From contig JAFSKN010000037.1 of assembly GCA_017448975.1 (NCBI GenBank), forward strand, positions 26,988 through 90,987: DNA of 64,000 bases, in the 5' to 3' direction. The DNA is from Clostridia bacterium (lineage in GTDB: Bacteria > Bacillota > Clostridia > Christensenellales > Aristaeellaceae). The first letter of the stretch is position 1, and every line of letters starts with the position of its first letter. The notes beneath the pieces were generated by a model. It was not told the origin of the DNA. It worked only from the letters and a program-made list of their open reading frames with translations, and did no database searches. This document shows positions 1-8,480 of this stretch, piece after piece. A program made the position numbers and the translations under genes.

Positions 1-2
1 AT

Positions 3-440
3 ATCAGCAATGACATCATTTATGATCAGAAATCTTTTGTCGAGCCATTCCTTCATGATGTCCGGAGCGCCAGAAAAAGCGTCTTCATTGTCAGTCCATT
101 CGTAAAAGAAGGACGTGTGGATTGGTTATTCCGTGCAATAAGTGAGAATCCTCACCCAATTCAAGTATCTGTTGTCACAAGGCCGTCCGATGCTTTCCAG
201 GGAAAGTCGTCAGCTGATGCTTTCCGGGCTATACAGCATCTTCGCGGGTGCGGCGCGACTGTTTCCTGCAAAAAAGCAATCCATCAGAAATTCGCTGTCA
301 TTGATGAAAAGATCGTTTGGTACGGCAGTATCAATTTGCTGTCCTTTGGGGCTTCTCAAGAGAGCATCATAAGAATTGTAACAGGAAGCGTAGCCCGGAC
401 ATTGTTCAAATCGGTTGGGGTTCTGGAAAAACAGTCGTAA
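3..440 (+). CDS. PLD-domain protein, C-terminal part (5' end outside window)
   Basis: The frame is open from the first bases of the window, so the start lies upstream. The visible part reads as a phospholipase D-like half-domain: ARKSVFIVSPFV, then the HKD-type signature HQKFAVID, then WYGSINLLSFG. This arrangement is typical of the PLD nuclease-like domain at the C-terminus of some superfamily I/II helicases and of stand-alone PLD nucleases. Which architecture applies cannot be decided because the N-terminus is missing. It ends about 50 bases before a strong promoter that opens the neighbouring mobilisable element. Confidence 0.7.
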   Translation: MSNDIIYDQKSFVEPFLHDVRSARKSVFIVSPFVKEGRVDWLFRAISENPHPIQVSVVTRPSDAFQGKSSADAFRAIQHLRGCGATVSCKKAIHQKFAVIDEKIVWYGSINLLSFGASQESIIRIVTGSVARTLFKSVGVLEKQS

Positions 441-487
441 ATATAGCCAGCAACCAGCTATTTAAAGACAACAAAGCAAATTTTTTC

Positions 488-516
488 TTGACAAGAAAAA
501 GAAAACGGGATAGAAT
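488..516 (+). promoter_or_regulatory. Sigma-A-type promoter of the first mobilisation module
   Basis: TTGACA at 488-493 and TAGAAT at 511-516 are separated by exactly 17 bases and follow a T-rich tract. The next gene in this direction starts at 812, so the leader would be close to 290 nt. I see no convincing gene in 441-811. Nothing else in that gap is clear except the ribosome-binding site AAAGGAGGG just before 812. Confidence 0.6.
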
Positions 517-811
517 GTTCTCGTATCATGATCGGTTCAAGCAACGAAAACTGCTTATGTGCTTGAGTGAGCATCATGGTCATTTACAATCGCCGCGGCT
601 CCTTGCTTATATGCATTGAAAAATCCGAGTGCAGCCCCGGATGGCCGAATTAAAAGTCATGATTGACTGATGCGATAAGATGCGCAATCCATTTTTGGAG
701 TGCGCCGCAGAAGTCGGTCATGACTTTTTTTATGTGATTAATCCAGATGTACAACATGACTGTAGGAACAAACTGTTCCAAACGACCAAACATCAAAGGA
801 GGGAAAAAACG

Positions 812-1147
812 ATGCCCCACAAACCTACCCTTCCCGAATTGTACGCGAAACGGGACAAGAACCAGAAGTATTTTGCAAAGCTCGCCCAGCGCCAACATGC
901 CTTGGGAGATAAGATCAAAGCGGACGAAAAGCTGATGGACAGCTACACGCGACGGGAGAGAACCCACCGCCTATGCACACGCGCCGGGATGCTGGAGAGT
1001 TTTCTCCGAGACCCGGAAGCACTTTCCAACGATCAAGTCATGACCCTGCTGAAAACTGCGTTTCAACAAGAACCCGTCCAACAAGCATCGAAAAAGATGC
1101 TGCAAGAAGCCTATTCGGGGCAGTCTCCAGGAACGACCGAAGCATGA
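812..1147 (+). CDS. DUF3847-like mobilisation accessory protein
   Basis: A 111-residue, highly charged, largely helical protein. The ATG at 812 is chosen because AAAGGAGGG lies directly upstream; an in-frame ATG at 680 lacks a ribosome-binding site. It contains YTRRERTHRLCTRAGMLESF, the hallmark of small DUF3847-type proteins encoded next to MobA/MobL relaxases. A related protein (RAKRAHRLITKGAAIESI) is encoded at 18942-19286 beside the second relaxase. The role is inferred from that recurring pairing: probably an oriT-binding accessory factor. It comes before the candidate oriT and the relaxase on the same strand. Confidence 0.7.
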   Translation: MPHKPTLPELYAKRDKNQKYFAKLAQRQHALGDKIKADEKLMDSYTRRERTHRLCTRAGMLESFLRDPEALSNDQVMTLLKTAFQQEPVQQASKKMLQEAYSGQSPGTTEA

Positions 1148-1148
1148 G

Positions 1149-1391
1149 GCGCAATTATACACCGTTCCGGTGCAATTGCGCTCTCCGAGGGTATTTGCGG
1201 TTCAGCTTCGCTGCTGAACGCGCAAATAGATGAAGCCTGTTCCTGGCCTGAACAGCCGGAACAGACTTCATCAACAAGGGGCCTCCCGGCATAGCCGTCC
1301 GGGGCCTTCCGGCCCGCTCTCCGCTGAAATCCAGCCCAAGGGCAGGATTTCCGGGCGCTCCGAGCCCCTTGCGCCGCTTCGCGGCTATCCC
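1149..1391 (+). other. Candidate oriT region with three hairpins and a shared core
   Basis: The gap between the accessory gene and the relaxase is packed with inverted repeats. Arms GCGCAATT/AATTGCGC lie at 1149-1181. Arms starting TATTTGCG lie at 1192-1228. Arms GATGAAGCCTGTTCC/GGAACAGACTTCATC lie at 1229-1272. It ends with a 26-base sequence at 1366-1391 that contains the small hairpin GCCGCTTCGCGGC. The same 26 bases recur on the minus strand at 19356-19381, again next to a MobA/MobL module. Position and structure fit a transfer origin; the nick site is not determined. Confidence 0.55.
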
Positions 1392-1456
1392 TTTTGAGAG
1401 AGGAACGACGGGTGCAGAGCACCGCGCAGGGTCAGGGCGTATGGGGAGGTGAGGAA

Positions 1457-3031
1457 ATGCCCTGCCCCCATTTTCAAGTTTCGCTGGTGAAGCGCTCAGC
1501 CAAGAAATCTGCCGTGGCCGGAGCGGCTTACCAAAGCGGAACCAACATCTATTCCGATTACGAACAAAAATGGAAGAAGTACCACACGAAACCGGGCGTG
1601 ATTCACACGGAAATCCTGCTGCCGAAAAATGCGCCGGAAGCATACCGGGATCGCGGCACATTATGGAACGCCGCCGAGAAAGCGGAAACACAGTGGAACG
1701 CGCAGCTTGCGAGGCGTATCATTATGGCGCTGCCCGTTGAAGTACCTGCCGATCAATACCCGGAAATGGTGCGGACGTATTGCCAGAAATATTTTGTGGA
1801 TGAAGGCATGTGCTGTGACTTCGCCATTCACGACGAAGGAAAGGAACCGCGCAATCCGCACGCGCATATTCTCCTGACGCTCCGTTCCCTGGACGAACAG
1901 GGAAAGTGGATGCCCAAATGCCGGAAGGTTTACGACCTGGACGGCAGTGGAAACCGGATGCAGCTTGCCAGCGGCGAATGGGCCAGCCATCGGGAGAACG
2001 TGAACGATTGGAACAATCCCCGGAACTGCGAAATCTGGCGTCACGGCTGGGAGACGATTCAGAACGAATATCTGGAACGGAACCATCAACCGGAGCGGGT
2101 GGATCTCCGTTCTTATAAACGGCAGGAGATTGATCAGATTCCCACCGTCCACATGGGCCGCGCCGCCTGCGCCATGGAAGCGCGGGGAGAGAAAAGCTAT
2201 TTGGGCGATTTGAACCGTGACATCAAAGAAACCAACAAGCTGCTGGCGTATTTGAGAAGGAACTTCAAGAAGCTCCAGGAGTGGGTGAAAGAAAAAACCG
2301 AAGCCGCCAAAGAGCATCGGGAAGAAAAGAAACTGGAAAAGAATCCGCCGATCAACGGTTATCTCTATTCATGGCTTCTGATTCGGAACGAAGAACGAGC
2401 CCATTGGAAAAACCGCACGGTAGTTTTGAAGCGGATGGCACAGGATATGATGCACATTTCACAGGCCACCACGTTTCTGAGAGAGCAGAAAATCTTCACC
2501 GTGGAGGACATGAAAGCCAAGCTGGAAGCGCTGCAAACCGAAACGGGAGATATTGACGCCGAACTGAAAAAGGCAAACAAGCGGCTGAAAAACATTTCCA
2601 CGATAACGGAGACTGGAAAAACGCTGCAACAGCTTCAGCCCCTTCACGACCAGTACAGCCGTATTTTTTTCAAAGGAAAGAAGGAAGCCTTTTACGCCCA
2701 GCACCAGGACGAATTGAAGCAGTACGGAAAAGCCTACCACTATCTCATGAAAGTGAACGGCAGTATCCAAGTGAATACCGCCGCCCTGAAAGCGGAAAGC
2801 GAAAGGCTGACAGCCCATCTTGCAAAGCTGCAAAATAAGCTGGAAGATATAAAGCCGATCCTGGATCAGCTTCGGAACGTCCAGCATTGCGTGGACGTCG
2901 CCATTCAGGACGAAGAACCGGAATATCCGTCCATTCTGGAACAGCTTGAACGGGCGAATCAGGAACGTCTTGCCCGGCAGCAGGCCGAACAAGCAGAGAG
3001 ACAAGCCCAGACACAGTATAATAGAAACTAA
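1457..3031 (+). CDS. MobA/MobL (MobQ) family relaxase
   Basis: A 524-residue DNA-nicking relaxase. The ATG at 1457 follows GGGGAGGTGAGGAA and gives the family N-terminus MPCPHFQVSLVKRSAKKSAV. The motif I tyrosine is Tyr25 in AGAAYQSGTN, and the metal-binding histidines are in NPHAHILLT near residue 135. The region after about residue 270 is a long helical, charged tail with coiled-coil character. The family cleaves oriT and covalently carries the transferred strand. The gene lies 66 bases after the shared oriT core and is followed by a TnpW-like gene and an LSR, so the unit is a mobilisable, site-specific recombinase-driven element. Confidence 0.92.
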   Translation: MPCPHFQVSLVKRSAKKSAVAGAAYQSGTNIYSDYEQKWKKYHTKPGVIHTEILLPKNAPEAYRDRGTLWNAAEKAETQWNAQLARRIIMALPVEVPADQYPEMVRTYCQKYFVDEGMCCDFAIHDEGKEPRNPHAHILLTLRSLDEQGKWMPKCRKVYDLDGSGNRMQLASGEWASHRENVNDWNNPRNCEIWRHGWETIQNEYLERNHQPERVDLRSYKRQEIDQIPTVHMGRAACAMEARGEKSYLGDLNRDIKETNKLLAYLRRNFKKLQEWVKEKTEAAKEHREEKKLEKNPPINGYLYSWLLIRNEERAHWKNRTVVLKRMAQDMMHISQATTFLREQKIFTVEDMKAKLEALQTETGDIDAELKKANKRLKNISTITETGKTLQQLQPLHDQYSRIFFKGKKEAFYAQHQDELKQYGKAYHYLMKVNGSIQVNTAALKAESERLTAHLAKLQNKLEDIKPILDQLRNVQHCVDVAIQDEEPEYPSILEQLERANQERLARQQAEQAERQAQTQYNRN

Positions 3032-3067
3032 AAATATGAACCTTATAAGAATGAAAGAGGCGAAACC

Positions 3068-3331
3068 ATGAACCACAATGATGACTATGAATCCGGCAAC
3101 TCCTATGATTATATTGATTATGCGATGGAAGATATAAAAAACCGTAAATCGCTTTCTCCATGCGTTGATGAATACGATCCATTTTCCGACCCTACAAAAA
3201 AAGAGATCGGCAATACAATTTACAAAATTACTGTGTGCTGTCAGGGCAAAGAACCGTTTCTTGATAAGCTCAAGCGGATTCTTTTTGATGATCTATTATC
3301 CGCCCAAACGCAGAAAGAGGTAAATACGTAA
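3068..3331 (+). CDS. TnpW-like small transposon-encoded protein
   Basis: An 87-residue protein with an acidic N-terminal half and a C-terminal block (GNTIYKITVCCQGKEPFLDKL) resembling the TnpW family found beside TnpX-type LSRs in Clostridia. An AGAGG motif lies before the ATG. Its stop ends one base before the LSR frame becomes open, so the two genes are probably co-transcribed. The molecular function of TnpW is unknown. The assignment rests on this short conserved block and on the neighbourhood. Confidence 0.6.
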   Translation: MNHNDDYESGNSYDYIDYAMEDIKNRKSLSPCVDEYDPFSDPTKKEIGNTIYKITVCCQGKEPFLDKLKRILFDDLLSAQTQKEVNT

Positions 3332-3411
3332 TGACTTTTCCAGCCAATCGTGATATAATACCTACAAGCACTACGGTACAGTCGGCTGATCCAACAAAGG
3401 AGGATAACGAA

Positions 3412-5058
3412 ATGGATCAGCAACTGATCACCGCGCTCTACTGCCGCCTTTCCAACGAGGATGACCAGGAAGGCGAGAGCAACTCCATCTCCAACCAGCG
3501 GACCATCCTTGGGAAATACGCCCAGGATCATGGTTTTCCCAACACTCGGTTCTTCGTCGATGACGGTTATACCGGCACCAATTTTGACCGTCCCGCCATG
3601 CAGGAAATTCTTGCTCTGGTAGAATGCGGTCAGGTAGGAACGATCATCGTCAAAGACCTGAGCCGATTTGGACGGGACTATCTGCAAGTGGGAAGGTACC
3701 TTGAAATTAAGTTTCCCATGCAGAACGTCCGCTTCATCGCTATCAACGATGGCGTAGATTCTGCCAAGGGAGAGGACGATTTCACGCCGGTCCGCAGCCT
3801 GTTCAACGATTTCTATGCGCGTGATACCAGCCGGAAAGTGCGGGCTGTGATGCAGGCCAAGGGAAAAAGCGGTCAGCATCTCAACCGCCCCATGTATGGG
3901 TATCGGGATTCGCCGGACGCGAAAGGCGCGTGGATCATTGACGAAGAATATGCGCCTGTCGTCAAGCGGATGTTCGCTCTGGCAATGGACGGAAAAGGGA
4001 CAAGGCAGATCGCGGAGCTGCTGGAAGCGGAAAAAGTGTTCAACCCGTCGGCGGTAAACGACCTTCGCCATGGCAGGATGCCCAAGAAAGAGCCGTACCG
4101 GTGGAACAACAATTCAGTTCGGAAGATTCTGCGGAGCAAAGAGTACACGGGCTGCACGATCAACTTTAAGACTTATTCCAAGTCTTATAAGCTGAAAAAG
4201 CGCCTGATGAACGCGCCGGAAAATACCCTTGAAATCCCGAATACGCAAGAAGCAATTATTCCGCTTGCGCAATGGGAACGGGTGCAGGAACTGCTGGACG
4301 AGAAGCGCCGCCCAACGAAGGAACCGAATCGGCAAGGCATGTTTTCCGGGCTGCTGTTCTGTGCCGATTGTGGAACGAGGCTGTATTACCGGGCCGATTC
4401 CAGGGGAAAGACTAACAGGGACAGCTATTACTGTGGAAAATACGCCTTGGGACGCGGGGATTGCAGCGCACACTACATCCGGGAAGTGGTTTTGAAAACC
4501 ATCGTTCTGGAACAGATCGTGTACATGACTTCATATGTGGCGGCGGAAGCGGTGGATTTTGCCGGTGAATGGATGCAGAGCCAACGCAAACGGCAGGAGA
4601 AAGAACTCCGTCAGGCACAGAAGCAGATGGAGCAGGCAAAGAAACGGAGCAATGAGATCGACGATCTTCTGACGCGCACCTATGAGGATTACGCCAAGGG
4701 CATCCTCACCCTGGAACGCTACCAGAAAATGTCCGCGAAGTACGAGCAGGAGCAGAAGGAATTGACCGATGAAATCTCCACGCTGGACAAAATTGTCCGA
4801 CGTCAGGAGGAAACCAACGATCATTTCACTCAGTTCATGAATCTTCTGCGCAAGTATGTTGGTGCGGGCATTGCGGAACTGACGCCCACCATTGTGAACG
4901 AATTTGTGAAAAAGATCGTCGTCCATGAGGCGGATAACACTTCCGGCAAGCGTGTCCAGAAGATCGAGATCATCTTCAACTTCATCGGCGAACTTGACTT
5001 CCCCGCGATCAACCAACCGATTACCGTGGTTAAAGGCTTGAACGAAAAAACTGCGTGA
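3412..5058 (+). CDS. Large serine recombinase, TnpX/Tn4451 type
   Basis: A 548-residue LSR. The ATG at 3412 follows AACAAAGGAGGATAACGA; an upstream in-frame ATG at 3331 has no such site. The N-terminal resolvase domain carries the Y-x-R-x-S active-site pattern with Ser14 (YCRLS), followed by VKDLSRFGRD and RSLFNDFYARD. A recombinase domain follows, then a zinc ribbon (FCADCGTRLYY and a second CxxxxxxxxxC pair) and a long coiled coil of about 110 residues. It should excise and integrate the element that also carries the relaxase at 1457. The ends of that element are not resolved here. It is distinct in sequence from the two LSRs tied to sigK. Confidence 0.9.
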   Translation: MDQQLITALYCRLSNEDDQEGESNSISNQRTILGKYAQDHGFPNTRFFVDDGYTGTNFDRPAMQEILALVECGQVGTIIVKDLSRFGRDYLQVGRYLEIKFPMQNVRFIAINDGVDSAKGEDDFTPVRSLFNDFYARDTSRKVRAVMQAKGKSGQHLNRPMYGYRDSPDAKGAWIIDEEYAPVVKRMFALAMDGKGTRQIAELLEAEKVFNPSAVNDLRHGRMPKKEPYRWNNNSVRKILRSKEYTGCTINFKTYSKSYKLKKRLMNAPENTLEIPNTQEAIIPLAQWERVQELLDEKRRPTKEPNRQGMFSGLLFCADCGTRLYYRADSRGKTNRDSYYCGKYALGRGDCSAHYIREVVLKTIVLEQIVYMTSYVAAEAVDFAGEWMQSQRKRQEKELRQAQKQMEQAKKRSNEIDDLLTRTYEDYAKGILTLERYQKMSAKYEQEQKELTDEISTLDKIVRRQEETNDHFTQFMNLLRKYVGAGIAELTPTIVNEFVKKIVVHEADNTSGKRVQKIEIIFNFIGELDFPAINQPITVVKGLNEKTA

Positions 5059-5173
5059 CCACACCGATCACGCAATCTTTCAGAAAAAGGTTCTTTATCA
5101 ACAATTGCCCAAGGGCATATTTTCCGGGCGCTTCGGCCCCTCCCGGCGTACACGCCGCCGGTGCGGATTTCAG

Positions 5174-5193
5174 TCAAGGGGAGATCCCCTTGA
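5174..5193. repeat. Perfect 9-bp inverted repeat
   Basis: tcaagggga and tccccttga flank a 2-base centre. It lies in the 378-base gap after the LSR, which otherwise looks like noncoding, GC-rich element-end sequence. It could mark the right-end region of the mobilisable element. Confidence 0.45.
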
Positions 5194-5274
5194 CAATCCC
5201 CCCTTGACGCCGGTTCTCGGTGGTTCTTCCAGGGGGGGGCTGAGTAGTAACCTCTGTTTCAAGATTCACCTTCC

Positions 5275-5370
5275 AAACCCCTCAGTCGGCTTCGCCGACA
5301 GCTCCCCTGATAGGGGAGCCTCAATTGCCTCCCCTGTCAGAGGAGGTGGCGCGAAGCGCCGGAGGGGTTT
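5275..5370. repeat. 96-bp palindromic MITE-like intergenic repeat
   Basis: The segment begins aaacccctc and ends gaggggttt, exact terminal inverted repeats. Internally it has the hairpins gtcggcttcgccgac, gctcccctgataggggagc and ggcgcgaagcgcc. From memory, repeats with this terminal wording and nested hairpins are scattered in intergenic regions of gut Clostridia. It sits 66 bases upstream of the hydrolase gene and could influence its transcript. No transposase is encoded, so any mobility would need a factor in trans. Confidence 0.6.
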
Positions 5371-5436
5371 TCCTTGCAAAGAATTTCGTTCAAGCGTATA
5401 ATATTGAAAAAAACTGAAACGACGGAGGAAAACGAA

Positions 5437-6021
5437 ATGGAAGCGTCCCTGGGTGAAAACACCAAAAAGCTGGCCGTGATCCTGCCCGGCATCGGCTATA
5501 CCTGCGACCGGCCCCTGCTGTATTACAGCGGCAAGCTGGCCCAGGGGCTGGGCTGGGAAGTGGTGCGCGTACCCTATGGCGGCTTTCCGGAAAAGGTTCG
5601 GGGCGATGCGGAAAAGATGCGTCAAAGCGCGGAGATAGCCCTGGCCCAGACGGAAGAAATGCTGCGGGGCATCGACTGGAAGCAGTACGGGCAGATCGTT
5701 TTCATTTCAAAAAGCGTGGGCACGGTGGCGGCCGTGGCCTATGCTCACGCCCACAGGCTTTCCTGCCGCCATCTTCTGTTCACGCCGGTGGAGGCCACTT
5801 TTGCCGTTCCGGTAGGAAACGCCATTGCTTTCCACGGCACCGCCGACCCCTGGGTGGCAACGGAAACGCTGACCCGCCTGTGCAGGGAGGCGGACATCCC
5901 CCTGTTTATCACGGAAAACGCCAACCATTCCCTGGAAACGGGGGACTTGGGAAAGGATATTGAAAATCTGAAAACCGTCATGACGCGGGCGGAATCGTTC
6001 CTGCGCGCCGGGGAGGAATGA
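5437..6021 (+). CDS. Alpha/beta hydrolase-like protein
   Basis: A 194-residue protein starting at the ATG preceded by GGAGGAAAACGAA. The fold and a catalytic triad are recognisable: nucleophile elbow SKSVGT near residue 90, an acid in HGTADPW near residue 132, and a histidine in NANHSLE near residue 157. The N-terminus (LAVILPGIGYTCDRPLLYY) is the oxyanion-side strand and loop typical of small, dienelactone hydrolase-like proteins. The substrate cannot be told. The stop lies 4 bases before the next ATG, so it forms an operon with the phosphodiesterase. Confidence 0.75.
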   Translation: MEASLGENTKKLAVILPGIGYTCDRPLLYYSGKLAQGLGWEVVRVPYGGFPEKVRGDAEKMRQSAEIALAQTEEMLRGIDWKQYGQIVFISKSVGTVAAVAYAHAHRLSCRHLLFTPVEATFAVPVGNAIAFHGTADPWVATETLTRLCREADIPLFITENANHSLETGDLGKDIENLKTVMTRAESFLRAGEE

Positions 6022-6025
6022 AACG

Positions 6026-6682
6026 ATGAAAATCGGCATTCTTTCGGACACCCATGATCTCCTGCGGCCCGAAGTCATCACGGCCCTGCAAGGCTGTGAA
6101 AGCATCCTCCACGCCGGAGATATCAGCAGCCCCGGCATCCTGGACAGGCTTTCCCAAATTGCCCCGGTGAAAGCGGTGCGGGGGAACAACGAAAAAGGCG
6201 GGACGGAAAGCCTGCCCCTGTTCCTGGATTTTGAGCTGGCCGGGCTGCGCGTTTTCATGACCCACAAAAAGAAGGATTTGCCCAAGGATTGCAGCGCTTA
6301 CGGCCTCATGATCTGCGGCCATTCCCACCAGTACGCGGAAGCTTGGGCCGGGCATACCCTGCTTTTGAACCCCGGAAGCTGCGGCCCCCGGCGCTTTCAT
6401 CAGCCCATTACCTTAGCCATTTTGGAAACGGACGGCCAGGACCTCTGCGTGACGCGCGTCGATATTCCCCACACCCCCAAGGAAACCGCGCCGAAAATCG
6501 AGTCCGGCAATATCAAAGCCCAAATCGAGCTGGTGATGAAGGAAACGCAAAAAGGCCGCGGGCCGAAAGAAATCGCCCAGCGCTCCGGCCTGGATCCCGC
6601 CCTGACGGAGCAGATCGCCCGCCTGTACGTCACCCACCCCGGCGTCACGGCGGACGGCATCATGACGAAAATGGGGCTGTGA
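6026..6682 (+). CDS. YfcE/MJ0936-type metallophosphoesterase with C-terminal helical extension
   Basis: A 218-residue protein with all calcineurin-type metal motifs in order: ILSDTHD, HAGDIS, GNNE, THKKK (usual GH/TH position), CGHSHQ and LLNPGSCGPRR. The family hydrolyses phosphodiesters using two metal ions. The catalytic domain ends near residue 155. The remaining 60 residues (KGRGPKEIAQRSGLDPALTE) look like a small helix-turn-helix-like unit, an extension found in some Clostridia homologues whose role is unknown. It is tightly linked to the hydrolase upstream. Confidence 0.85.
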   Translation: MKIGILSDTHDLLRPEVITALQGCESILHAGDISSPGILDRLSQIAPVKAVRGNNEKGGTESLPLFLDFELAGLRVFMTHKKKDLPKDCSAYGLMICGHSHQYAEAWAGHTLLLNPGSCGPRRFHQPITLAILETDGQDLCVTRVDIPHTPKETAPKIESGNIKAQIELVMKETQKGRGPKEIAQRSGLDPALTEQIARLYVTHPGVTADGIMTKMGL

Positions 6683-6875
6683 GGCGGGAAAGGACAAGCA
6701 ATTGGTTTTGTTATCGCGTTGCTCCAAAGCATAAAAATCAGTCCCAAAAGGGGCAGGACAGACGCCTGCCAACTCTACCAACAGGCGAGAGAACTTGAAA
6801 TCTGCGTTATTGAATTCAGCTGTTTGGTTCCGTATAATGAGCTTGCAGAAAAAACAAATGGGGGAGGTTTTGAAA

Positions 6876-7916
6876 ATGGAACTTGGAAAGAAAATCAAAC
6901 AGCTGCGCTATAAAGCCGGATTGACGCAGGAACAGCTTGCGGAGAAGCTGAATATCGGTCCGCAGTCTGTGTCCAAATGGGAAAACGCGGTGGCGATGCC
7001 GGACATCGGCACGCTTCCTCTGCTGGCGGAAATCTTTGGAATTACAATCGACGATCTGTTCGATATTACTACCGAACAGCGCTTTAACCGCATCGAGAAC
7101 AGGATGGACGCTGAAGAAGAGCTTCCACAGGATGTGTTCTGGGAATACGAAGAATTTCTGAAAGGCCAGCTTGCGTCGGAGCAGTACGCGAAGCGAGCCA
7201 CGGAACTGATTGCTTATCTTTACTGGCACCGCATGAATGCGGAAGCGCAAAAAGCGGCGCGCTATGCCAAGGAAGCAATCGCCCGTGCGCCGGGAGAAAA
7301 GGGCTGCCAGTGGATATTGTGCAAAACAGCAAATCATGCTGTCTGGGATTGGAATATGGGCAACCACACCAAAGCAATCAATTTTTATCAAGCCCTGGCA
7401 GAGGCGAATCCCGACACGGCTTTGCCCTATATGTATCTTTTAGATAATCTTATCGCCGATCACCGGGCAGACGAGGCGGAACGTTGGCTGAACCGTTACT
7501 GCGGATTGGAAAAAGCGAATCCCGTTATGAAACAAGTATACCGCGCTTCCATCGCGCTTGCCCGTTTTAACGAACCCGCGGCGGACAAAATCATTGAGGG
7601 GCTGTTACTGGAACAGCCGGAAAACGACGAAGTATTATTTGAGGCGGCACAATACTATGCCGGCAAATGCAACTATGAAAAGGCCATAGACTGTTATGAG
7701 CGCGCTTTCGCGGCAGATGAAAAGCGCCCAAGATTCCAGGACGCGCTCATGGGGATCGCGGATATTTACGAGATCATGGGTGATTATGTCAACGCCGCGA
7801 AAACTTATGGCCGCATCATCGACCTGCTGGAAAACGAATGGGGTCTTTCGGAAGAAACAGATTCTTCGGTGACCGTGGCGAAAAAGGAAAGAGATCGTTT
7901 GCTTGCGAAAGCATAA
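6876..7916 (+). CDS. XRE-family HTH regulator with TPR-like C-terminus
   Basis: A 346-residue protein. The ATG at 6876 follows GGGGGAGGTTTTGAAA, while the longer in-frame start at 6795 has no ribosome-binding site. Residues 1-60 are a cI/XRE helix-turn-helix (GLTQEQLAEKLNIGPQSVSKWE). The rest consists of helical repeats (NHTKAINFYQALAEANPD, CNYEKAIDCYERAFAADE) typical of tetratricopeptide repeats. The architecture is common for cytoplasmic regulators of unknown ligand in Clostridia. It stands alone, 148 bases before the first piece of sigK. Confidence 0.85.
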   Translation: MELGKKIKQLRYKAGLTQEQLAEKLNIGPQSVSKWENAVAMPDIGTLPLLAEIFGITIDDLFDITTEQRFNRIENRMDAEEELPQDVFWEYEEFLKGQLASEQYAKRATELIAYLYWHRMNAEAQKAARYAKEAIARAPGEKGCQWILCKTANHAVWDWNMGNHTKAINFYQALAEANPDTALPYMYLLDNLIADHRADEAERWLNRYCGLEKANPVMKQVYRASIALARFNEPAADKIIEGLLLEQPENDEVLFEAAQYYAGKCNYEKAIDCYERAFAADEKRPRFQDALMGIADIYEIMGDYVNAAKTYGRIIDLLENEWGLSEETDSSVTVAKKERDRLLAKA

Positions 7917-8064
7917 TCTTACAATAAATCTTCACAGCGGCGGCCTGTTTCATCAGGGGCTGATCCTGACGGTCATTGCTTTCGGGCCGGGTCAGGCAAC
8001 CGGTTCGTGATTTTTCGGGTTCGTTTTTTCCCGCCTCCGCATATACTTTTTCGGAGGTGAAAAC

Positions 8065-8395
8065 ATGCTGACCTTTTTGTATTGGCTGCTCAAGGACGCG
8101 CTGTTTTTCTTCGGCATTGTGTCGGGCCGGGGCAGCTTTCCCCGGCCCCTGTCCCGGCAGGAGGAACAGGAGGCCATCGCCGCTATGCGGGCGGGGGACG
8201 AGGACGCCCGCCGGAGGCTGATCGAACACAACCTGCGCCTGGTGAGCCACATCGCCCGCAAATACACCGTGCCCGGCTATACCTTGGAAGACCTGGTTTC
8301 CGTGGGTTCCCTGGGCCTGATCAAAGCCGTGAACACCTTTAAGCCCGACGCCGGCCCCCAGCTTTCCTCTTACGCCGCCCGTTGCATTGAAAATG
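8065..8395 (+). CDS. sigK: sigK, first segment (codons 1-110 plus one base)
   Basis: This is the 5' part of the mother-cell RNA polymerase sigma factor SigK. The start follows TCGGAGGTGAAAAC. It has a hydrophobic pro-sequence (MLTFLYWLLKDALFFFG), then FPRPLS, then sigma region 2 (EHNLRLVSHIARKY, DLVSVGSLGLIKAV, SSYAARCIEN). SigK precursors have just this layout. The frame runs on to 8463, but the residues after CIEN (AMPSPMRF...) do not match a sigma factor. The match resumes at 33981 with EILMLLRASRKRRG. Element A therefore interrupts the gene inside codon 111. Ser/Tyr/Ala-Arg-Cys-Ile-Glu-Asn is essentially the same position as the B. subtilis skin insertion. Confidence 0.9.
8391..8395 (+). 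other. Left attachment core of element A (attL)
   Basis: The five bases aaatg occur here and at 33976-33980. Crossing over within them joins cattga-aaatg to aaatcctg and restores ...IEN-EIL... in frame. In the reverse junction (the circle) the core sits inside the palindrome ATAGCA-AA-TGCTAT, so the exchanged dinucleotide is probably AA at 8392-8393. Confidence 0.8.
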
Positions 8396-8480
8396 CTATG
8401 CCATCGCCGATGCGTTTTGCGCGGGCGAAAGTGAGGATTCTTCCAGTAAATGGCATGCGATAGCCCGAATATCGGGTAAA

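Noticed and set aside
8026-8047. SigE- or SigK-type promoter before sigK (CATATACT at 8040-8047)
   Set aside because: The -10 like word is present, but no convincing -35 element is visible and transcription would start within the ribosome-binding site.
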